From positions 1-13,790 of the forward strand of contig CAZMEX010000074.1 of NCBI GenBank assembly GCA_964565415.1: a stretch of 13,790 nt of DNA, in the 5' to 3' direction. This document shows positions 7,579-12,528 of the stretch, piece by piece. Under the pieces are notes generated by a model. It was not told where the DNA came from and did no database searches. It saw only the letters and a program-made list of their open reading frames with translations. Every line of letters begins with the position of its first letter. Position 1 is the stretch's first letter. Position numbers and translations under genes: made by a program. Source of the stretch: JAIOSM01 sp964565415. Lineage in GTDB: Bacteria > Desulfobacterota > Desulfobacteria > Desulfobacterales > Desulfobacteraceae.

Positions 7579-8462
7579 TACTTATGCCTCCTCAATTTTT
7601 CCTGAAATTTTCTTAACATTAAAAGTCCTGTGTGCATGTAAAAGAAAACCAAAAAGACCAAAACAAAAACCAAAGAAATAGCACTCAGTATATGAACTGT
7701 TTTAAGATCAGCTTGTTTTGCCTCACTTTTCTGATCAAGATTTTTGGTGCTGTCATGAATAATGATATTAGCAAATTCAGGTGTTGCATCAAAATGACAG
7801 CGCTGGCAGGCTTTTAATGCAATGTCTTTATTTTTAAGGGAGTGCGTAGTGTGCGCGCCATGACAATCAGTACAAAAGGCAGCTTTTTCATATTCGAGAT
7901 TTACAGCAGCTTTGCCGTGGTAACTTGCAAGGTAACTATTTTTTTGTTCAAAATGGCATTTGCCACAACTTTGTGTCATTAATCTTCCTGTTTGCGTACG
8001 GGATAAATGAGATTTTGAATAGTGGGAAGAATGACAATCACCACAAGATGGTGCAAATCCTGTCTTTGAGACTTCTCCTTCATTGATTTCCTTAATAAGA
8101 GCCTTTGCATGCTCACCTTTAATAAAACGTTCATAAGCACTTTTATGGCATTGCTGACAAACCTGATAATTAAAACCTCTTTTAGTTTGAATTTTAAGAA
8201 AATCACTGGCTGTTTGATCTGGGTGTATCTTTCCATTGTCCATCATTGATCCATGGCATTGTTCACATTTGAGTGTACCATGGGCTGCTCCTGCATATTT
8301 CTGCATATCCACAAACCAGGCAGATGATGCCAGATCAGCATTTGCCAGAACATTGGAAGTCAATGCCATTGACATACAAATGCAGCATGCTGTCAGAAAA
8401 ACACAGATCCATCTATTCTTCACTCTGTTTTCTTTTTTCCAATTTTGTTTTTGCACATTCAT
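7578..8462 (-). CDS. Membrane-anchored hexahaem cytochrome c
   Basis: Periplasmic multihaem cytochrome held by a C-terminal transmembrane helix (about 257-278, followed by a basic tail RKFQEKLRRHK). The N-terminus has a basic stretch and a hydrophobic core (about 17-40, ending VLANA) typical of a Sec signal peptide. Six CxxCH motifs are present: CEQCH (66), CQQCH (102), CGDCH (140), CGKCH (166), CTDCH (197) and CQRCH (219). Other histidines between them (for example H61, H80, H118, H182, H207) can serve as distal ligands. It may accept electrons from, or donate them to, soluble periplasmic cytochrome c3-type proteins and pass them to the cytochrome b whose start overlaps its stop. The start is unclear: an AGGAG abuts ATG 8462 with no spacer but lies six bases from GTG 8456 (codon 3), so GTG may be the real start. 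Confidence 0.9.
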   Translation of the reverse strand: MNVQKQNWKKENRVKNRWICVFLTACCICMSMALTSNVLANADLASSAWFVDMQKYAGAAHGTLKCEQCHGSMMDNGKIHPDQTASDFLKIQTKRGFNYQVCQQCHKSAYERFIKGEHAKALIKEINEGEVSKTGFAPSCGDCHSSHYSKSHLSRTQTGRLMTQSCGKCHFEQKNSYLASYHGKAAVNLEYEKAAFCTDCHGAHTTHSLKNKDIALKACQRCHFDATPEFANIIIHDSTKNLDQKSEAKQADLKTVHILSAISLVFVLVFLVFFYMHTGLLMLRKFQEKLRRHK

Positions 8463-8467
8463 CTCCT
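8463..8467 (-). promoter_or_regulatory. Ribosome binding site with ambiguous start for the hexahaem cytochrome
   Basis: On the minus strand AGGAG is followed immediately by ATG (8462) and, six bases later, by an in-frame GTG (8456). Normal spacing favours GTG; the encoded protein would lose only two residues. Confidence 0.5.
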
Positions 8468-8500
8468 GTGGTCATTTTTGATGTGGTTGTTAATAGCATT

Positions 8501-8520
8501 ATTCTATCATATTCTATCTC
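8501..8520. repeat. Two-copy 10-bp tandem repeat across a stop codon
   Basis: ATTCTATCAT is followed directly by ATTCTATCTC (plus strand), sharing the first eight bases. It spans the TAG stop of the amidotransferase-like gene (8514-8516) at the edge of the largest gap (51 bp) inside the minus-strand cluster. It could be chance in AT-rich DNA or part of an internal regulatory site. Confidence 0.4.
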
Positions 8521-9716
8521 TGTCTGCCATTTGAAGCAGTAGCAAAATAGAGTTCAAAAAATGAAATAGACAAAATATGCAGCAAATCAAAAATTATGGT
8601 GGCTGTTTTGAGGCTGTTCTGTTTTTTATCAATCTGTTGTTTAATACTGCGCAGCTCAATTGTGATCTGGGTAGCAGTTTTTATGATTATATCATCAAGT
8701 CCAGGTCTAAGGAGAAGCGCTCCGCTTTTTTCCAGCGCTCTTTGCCGTTTCCACATAGATTCAAGATAGACTCGTATCTTTTGAGGTTGATAAATTTTTT
8801 GCCCGATAAGCCACTGGATTGATAAAAACTCAAGGCTGCCAGCCACAATTCTGGAATTGCTCAATTCCCGCCTGATAGATAAAAGCAGTTTTTTAGCATC
8901 TTTTCCCATTAGTTTTTCTTTTCTGGCAGGATTTATCTTTCTGTTCTTTAACTTAACAGGATCACAAGCCCTATCAGTTTCTTTTAGCACAGCATCAATA
9001 ATAAAATTATTTGCCTGCTTGAATTTAGGATGTTCAAGATGGGGACCTAAAAGGTAAAAACATCCTTTTTTAAAAGGAACTCTTACCACTGCCCCATTAC
9101 CCAAAAGAGTTTTTTTGGCAATCTTGCGACTTGTAAAAAAGGAAGTTTTCAAAGTAAAATCCTGATATTGAGCTAACACCCAGGATGGATCATGGGTTTT
9201 CATGCCTGGACCCCCAAAAAGAGGGGCATTAAATTCTAACCTTTTATGTTTATCAAAAAAAGAGGTGGTTCTTAAAACCATTGCGTCTCTTACCGGATGG
9301 AAAACAAAATCATAACCATAAGCTGCACAGGATTGGCATGTCTGGGTTTCATCGCCAGGAAAGAGTTTGCTCAAATTTGTAATTTTAACATCTACAAAAT
9401 TAAATAGATCAAGTGGCTTCTGGGATGATTTCATGGGAAGATATGCCCCTGCACATGAACCTATATAAACACCGCCTTTTTCAACAAATGATTTGATATT
9501 CTGCCCGCCCTTTTTCCCAAGACTTTGGGCAACAGCAAAGGTATCTCCTCCAGAGATAACCAATACATCAAGGTCTCTGATTTCATTGCTCTGGACAGAT
9601 AACTCATCAAAAAAAACCAGGTTATTAAAGCCAGCCTTTTCAAAAAGATCCACAAACCAGAGCCAGGAATGAGAAGTCCCCGACCCTGCATATATTCCTA
9701 TCTTTCCAGGTTTCAT
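8514..9716 (-). CDS. Class I glutamine amidotransferase-like protein (BPL_N-type domain) with unknown C-terminal region
   Basis: Protein of 400 residues, apparently cytoplasmic. The first 240 residues look like a flavodoxin-like class I amidotransferase fold of the kind found at the N-terminus of some biotin-protein ligases: KIGIYAGSGTSH at the start, VLVISGGDTFA (51-61), the nucleophile elbow VYIGSCAGAYLP with C88, and a late YLLGPHLEHP (221-230) that can supply the His (H226 or H229) and Glu (E228) of a triad. No ligase catalytic domain follows; instead residues 240-400 are helical, basic and unrecognised, ending in a hydrophobic stretch (about 372-393). The substrate is unknown, and a non-amidotransferase hydrolase or sensor role is possible. 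It lies 14 bp after the AOR-like gene and 51 bp before the hexahaem cytochrome, all on one strand, so it is probably part of the same function. Its ribosome binding site is weak (GGATAAAA). Confidence 0.72.
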   Translation of the reverse strand: MKPGKIGIYAGSGTSHSWLWFVDLFEKAGFNNLVFFDELSVQSNEIRDLDVLVISGGDTFAVAQSLGKKGGQNIKSFVEKGGVYIGSCAGAYLPMKSSQKPLDLFNFVDVKITNLSKLFPGDETQTCQSCAAYGYDFVFHPVRDAMVLRTTSFFDKHKRLEFNAPLFGGPGMKTHDPSWVLAQYQDFTLKTSFFTSRKIAKKTLLGNGAVVRVPFKKGCFYLLGPHLEHPKFKQANNFIIDAVLKETDRACDPVKLKNRKINPARKEKLMGKDAKKLLLSIRRELSNSRIVAGSLEFLSIQWLIGQKIYQPQKIRVYLESMWKRQRALEKSGALLLRPGLDDIIIKTATQITIELRSIKQQIDKKQNSLKTATIIFDLLHILSISFFELYFATASNGRQR

Positions 9717-9730
9717 TTTTTATCCGATTT

Positions 9731-11041
9731 TTATCCGAGAAGATCATCAACAACAGCATCCAGGATATCCTGAGTCAATTCAAGATCTGTCCCGATACTT
9801 GCAAGTTCCAGCATATTTTTTTCAGTAAGTTCAGGGCACATGAGTGCAAACATGGGCTGTATTCCGAAAATCATGGACACAGCCTGTCTTCTTTCCCACC
9901 AGGCTATTATTTCGTCATCACCTGAAATATCAAAAGTATTAAAAATCGGATATGCAGGGCACCAGGGGCTGAAAAGCCCTTTTCCTGGGATAGCAATTTC
10001 ACCCTCTAAAGAATCAAAAGAGTCTTTTATCTCTTCCAGAGTTGTTTTCCCACTCAGGTTTGCAACAGCAAGGGGGTTAATTCCATATTTTGCACATGCT
10101 TTTAAGGCAAATCCAGCATCCTTTGCTGAAAGACCAAGTTCTTTAAATCCACACAGGGCATAGATATCAGATACAAGGATGCCTGGCTCCTCCTGCTTTG
10201 TCTCTTCAAGCAATGCAGGGTCTTCATCTAAAAAGATAAAGGTGTTACTTGCATAGGGTGTAAAATAATCTGCGCTGTGTCTATGGATAACAGGTTCTAT
10301 CCATTCACTTATATCTTCTTTTCCAAGAGCAGCAAGCATTGGTGCCACTCCTTTTTTCTCAAGAAAGCTATTTGCTTTGACTTCTTTGAGTATTTCAAGG
10401 GAACGTTCAACAAAATCTTCAGGTTCTGCAATCTCGATCAAACCCATTCCCCTGAAAGCAAACCCTTTTAAATTTTTAGTTCCGAATAATTTGCCAAACC
10501 CAAATCCATCAGGACTGCTCCACTGATTAAAACAAACCTGGGCATAATCAGACCCGTTTTCGCCGGCAGGACCTATCATCATTGTCTGCAAAAGATCATC
10601 ACCCACAAAATTCCTTAGCACTGCTGTGGATTCCCACACATCTTTCCCCCAGATATCAGATGCATCTGATATATCAGCTACACCATCATGGATCCATAAG
10701 TAGACTGGAGACTGGGATTTACCTTTGACTACAATGTAGTCAAACCCTGAATACTTAATCTCCACTCCTGTTTTATAAATAACAGGACAATGGCACACTT
10801 TATCAGTTACAGGGCTCTTTGCTGTTATCTGGCTTGCCGCAGATGCTGTATAGGTTGTACCGGTGAGCAATCCTGTTCCTATAATTATAGGATCATCATC
10901 TTCATATTTGTCATATAAATATTTTGTAATTCCTATACCGCCGATTTTTTCTTCAACAAGAACTTCATCCAATTCATCTTCTTCAACTTCAGCAGCTGTC
11001 AGATCAACAACAAGAATTTTTTCGGTTGATAAATATTCCAT
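9731..11041 (-). CDS. Shortened AOR-like protein lacking the cluster-binding cysteines
   Basis: Homologue of tungsten aldehyde:ferredoxin oxidoreductase, 436 residues against roughly 600 for typical members. The start is ATG 11041, preceded by AAAGGAG at 11048-11054. The AOR N-terminal, tungstopterin-binding domain is recognisable: EKILVVDLTAAEVE, IGGIG (33-37), IIIGTGLLTGT, TAKSPVTD, GFDYIVVKGKSQSPVYLWI, and FGTKNLKGFAFRG (186-198), which corresponds to the usual G(S/T)KNLKAIAVRG. After that the usual CxxCxxxC motif is missing; the aligned stretch reads HSADYFTPYAS. The middle is strongly shortened, and near the C-terminus the normal GLC cysteine region is replaced by IFGIQPMFALMC. The [4Fe-4S] cluster of classical AOR is therefore probably absent. 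The paired ferredoxin gene ends 13 bp upstream and may supply the electron route. Whether it binds tungsten or oxidises aldehydes is unknown. Confidence 0.82.
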   Translation of the reverse strand: MEYLSTEKILVVDLTAAEVEEDELDEVLVEEKIGGIGITKYLYDKYEDDDPIIIGTGLLTGTTYTASAASQITAKSPVTDKVCHCPVIYKTGVEIKYSGFDYIVVKGKSQSPVYLWIHDGVADISDASDIWGKDVWESTAVLRNFVGDDLLQTMMIGPAGENGSDYAQVCFNQWSSPDGFGFGKLFGTKNLKGFAFRGMGLIEIAEPEDFVERSLEILKEVKANSFLEKKGVAPMLAALGKEDISEWIEPVIHRHSADYFTPYASNTFIFLDEDPALLEETKQEEPGILVSDIYALCGFKELGLSAKDAGFALKACAKYGINPLAVANLSGKTTLEEIKDSFDSLEGEIAIPGKGLFSPWCPAYPIFNTFDISGDDEIIAWWERRQAVSMIFGIQPMFALMCPELTEKNMLELASIGTDLELTQDILDAVVDDLLG

Positions 11042-11047
11042 ATGTCT

Positions 11048-11054
11048 TTCTCCT
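11048..11054 (-). promoter_or_regulatory. Ribosome binding site fixing the AOR-like start
   Basis: AAAGGAG lies six bases before ATG 11041 on the minus strand. Together with the AOR-type N-terminus beginning there (EKILVVDLT), it shows that the further open frame up to 11365 is only an overlap with the ferredoxin gene. Confidence 0.8.
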
Positions 11055-11411
11055 TTATTCCAAAATAATTGCATCAACCGGGCAAAATGCAACACACATG
11101 GGCCCGTAGTCATCCATATCTTCACAAAGGTCACACCCTTCTCTGAGAAGCATGGGTTTTGCTGAAGCATCAGCCTCTTTGTCAGGATCAGCCTCTTCAC
11201 CAATTTTATTGATTTCCAGTCCTTCGGGACGTGCCACAACCAATACATCCTCTTCTTTAAGCATAACCCCAAAATAATCTTTTTTTTCCTTAGCCCTATA
11301 GGCAACAATACATGCAGAAAGAAAAGCAAAACCATCATCTCTGTGATAGCTGCAAACCATTTCACAAGCCATGCAATTGGTACATTTTAAGGCATTAATT
11401 TTGATACCCAT
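11055..11411 (-). CDS. Two-cluster 4Fe-4S ferredoxin-like electron transfer protein, AOR partner
   Basis: Small iron-sulfur protein of 118 residues, first gene of the minus-strand cluster. It has C10-x2-C13-x2-C16-x3-C20 and C93-x2-C96-x9-C106-x3-C110-Pro, the spacing expected for two [4Fe-4S] clusters with crossed ligands. The 70 residues between them are an acidic insert (IGEEADPDKEADAS). This is the HycB/CooF-like type of subunit often encoded directly before AOR genes, where it accepts electrons from the oxidoreductase. Here it may be the only iron-sulfur carrier, because the AOR-like partner lacks its own cluster ligands. ATG 11411 has a good ribosome binding site (CAGGAG about eight bases upstream). 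No signal peptide, so it should act in the cytoplasm. Confidence 0.88.
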   Translation of the reverse strand: MGIKINALKCTNCMACEMVCSYHRDDGFAFLSACIVAYRAKEKKDYFGVMLKEEDVLVVARPEGLEINKIGEEADPDKEADASAKPMLLREGCDLCEDMDDYGPMCVAFCPVDAIILE

Positions 11412-11504
11412 ATTATATCTCCTGTCTTAATTAATCTTATAAAATTTTAAAATAATATGACTATTTTTTTAATATGTCTTCTTAGTAATCAATAACAAAA
11501 TAGA

Positions 11505-11510
11505 TGTCAA
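11505..11510 (-). promoter_or_regulatory. Candidate -35 box for the minus-strand operon
   Basis: Consensus TTGACA on the minus strand, about 95 bp upstream of the ferredoxin ATG. A TACTAA lies 17 bases downstream (11487-11482) as a weak -10 candidate. It would drive the whole eight-gene cluster. Confidence 0.4.
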
Positions 11511-11518
11511 CAATAAAA

Positions 11519-11530
11519 ATATTTAAATAT
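11519..11530. repeat. Perfect 12-bp palindrome in the divergent promoter region
   Basis: ATATTTAAATAT is self-complementary over 12 bases, close to the minus-strand TTGACA. Possible operator half of the divergent control region; composed only of A and T, so chance is possible. Confidence 0.45.
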
Positions 11531-11539
11531 CTGCTCTTT

Positions 11540-11556
11540 TAATATTTAAAATATTA
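11540..11556. repeat. 8-1-8 inverted repeat just upstream of the plus-strand -35-like box
   Basis: TAATATTT-A-AAATATTA is a perfect inverted repeat ending one base before TTGACATC (11558-11565). Its placement suits an operator for the regulator gene or for both divergent promoters. AT-only composition tempers this. Confidence 0.45.
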
Positions 11557-11557
11557 C

Positions 11558-11563
11558 TTGACA
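11558..11563 (+). promoter_or_regulatory. Candidate -35 box for the GntR-type regulator gene
   Basis: Consensus TTGACA 70 bp upstream of the GTG start at 11633. No matching -10 at ideal spacing is obvious (nearest AT-rich options TATGTAAT at 11576 and TATAAA at 11591), so it is tentative. Confidence 0.35.
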
Positions 11564-11632
11564 TCAATAAATTAATATGTAATCGAAGGATATAAATATT
11601 AAACTATTAATTATTATGGAAAATATAAAATC

Positions 11633-12391
11633 GTGGTTTTTGAATTTGAAACTGTAAAAGTCAACAGAATATCTCAGAATATTGCTGAGCAAATTAGAGG
11701 AGCTATATTGGCAGGGGAACTGAAAATTGGAGAACAGCTCCCACCTGAAAAAGATTTTGCCAAACATTTTGGAGTGAGCAAATCATCCTTGAGAGAAGCA
11801 TATCGAGCATTGGAGGCTTATGGACTTCTTGAAATACGTCAAGGCATGTCTGGGGGTGCTTTTATTAAGAAAGTTGATTTTGCCACGGTGAAAGATAGCC
11901 TTGTTAACTACTTTTTTTTTCAGAATCCAGGTCTTAAAAATTATACACAGATCAGAACCTGTATCGAACCGCAAGTTGTTAAGATATGTGCCACAAAAAT
12001 AACCAGGGAAGATATTGAATTCCTTGAAAATAATATTTTAGACATGGAGAGAGAGGTTGATGGTAAGCGGTTTATAAGCAACCTTGATATTGCTTTTCAT
12101 AGAAAGCTTGTGGACATTACAGAAAACACAATTATCAGTCTTGTCGTGGAAAGCATTCAGACTGCTTTAATCAATATCAAACAGATAGTGCATACAGATG
12201 AACAGTTTTTAAAAATGGTCTGTGAAGGTCACAGAAAAATTGTTAAAGCATTAAAAGAGAAAAATCCTGAAAAAGCCAGTAAAGCCATGCTGGAACATAT
12301 TAATGAAGTGGAAGCAGGAATGCTTGCAAGCAAAGATGGATCAATGATCATTACTGAAAAAGGGCTGTTAAAAAAAAATGGCAGGGCTTAA
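11633..12391 (+). CDS. FadR-subfamily GntR transcriptional regulator with FCD domain
   Basis: Ligand-responsive DNA-binding regulator of 252 residues. The N-terminal winged helix (about 9-78) has the family signature AILAGELKIGEQLPPEKDFA and the recognition helix GVSKSSLREAYRALEAYGLL. The C-terminal FCD domain (about 105-225) keeps the probable metal- and ligand-binding set D152 and H156 (LDIAFHRKLVD), H200 (EGHRKI) and H222 (LEHINEVE), as in LldR, GlcC and similar regulators of 2-hydroxy acid and organic acid genes. The start is GTG 11633; an in-frame stop at 11600 rules out a longer version, and the Shine-Dalgarno (TGGA, 12 bases away) is weak. It faces the ferredoxin-AOR-cytochrome cluster and lies 137 bp before a FAD oxidoreductase gene on the same strand, so either or both are likely targets. 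Its effector cannot be deduced. Confidence 0.92.
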   Translation: MVFEFETVKVNRISQNIAEQIRGAILAGELKIGEQLPPEKDFAKHFGVSKSSLREAYRALEAYGLLEIRQGMSGGAFIKKVDFATVKDSLVNYFFFQNPGLKNYTQIRTCIEPQVVKICATKITREDIEFLENNILDMEREVDGKRFISNLDIAFHRKLVDITENTIISLVVESIQTALINIKQIVHTDEQFLKMVCEGHRKIVKALKEKNPEKASKAMLEHINEVEAGMLASKDGSMIITEKGLLKKNGRA

Positions 12392-12528
12392 ACACCATTA
12401 TCCTATAAATGTACTAGCAAAATACCATTAGAGATTCAATTTTGTGCAATTAACGAGATCTTATGAAATATGGCAGATTGAACAGATTATAGATTATAGA
12501 TGCAAAAATAATTAGCAGGAGGAATTGA
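12392..12528 (+). other. Short intergenic spacer with no clear terminator
   Basis: Between the regulator and the FAD oxidoreductase gene. I see no hairpin followed by a T-run. A 7-bp tandem repeat AGATTAT-AGATTAT occurs at 12484-12497 about 30 bp upstream of the next start, and a strong ribosome binding site (AGGAGG, 12517-12522) precedes that gene. A weak TTGAAC at 12478 has no good -10, so cotranscription with the regulator gene remains possible. Confidence 0.5.
12517..12522 (+). promoter_or_regulatory. Strong ribosome binding site of the FAD oxidoreductase gene
   Basis: Consensus AGGAGG six bases before ATG 12529, the best Shine-Dalgarno in the window. It fixes the start of a gene whose end lies beyond the window. 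Confidence 0.8.

Larger units (their letters stand above)
11412..11632. promoter_or_regulatory. Divergent control region between the ferredoxin-AOR-cytochrome cluster and the FadR-type regulator
   Basis: Very AT-rich 221-bp spacer between two divergently read genes. It has a perfect TTGACA on each strand (minus strand at 11505-11510, plus strand at 11558-11563), each extended to TTGACATC so that the two form an inverted repeat 47 bp apart. Their orientation fits outward promoters, but I see no convincing TATAAT at 16-18 bp for either. Between them lie two palindromes, listed separately, that could be regulator binding sites. The adjacent FCD-type GntR regulator is the natural candidate to bind here, as many such proteins control the operon they face. 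AT-richness makes chance palindromes likely, so confidence in the details is limited. Confidence 0.6.

Noticed and set aside
7979..8542. Open frames of 81-89 codons on both strands around the hexahaem cytochrome gene
   Set aside because: They overlap a gene with six CxxCH motifs in another frame and show no own features.
11042..11365. In-frame 108-codon N-terminal extension of the AOR-like protein
   Set aside because: It lies wholly in another frame of the ferredoxin gene, has a composition unlike AOR proteins, and the family N-terminus starts at ATG 11041 behind a good ribosome binding site.
12484..12497. AGATTAT tandem repeat as an operator
   Set aside because: Only two short AT-rich copies, with no similarity to the palindromes in the divergent region; chance is likely.
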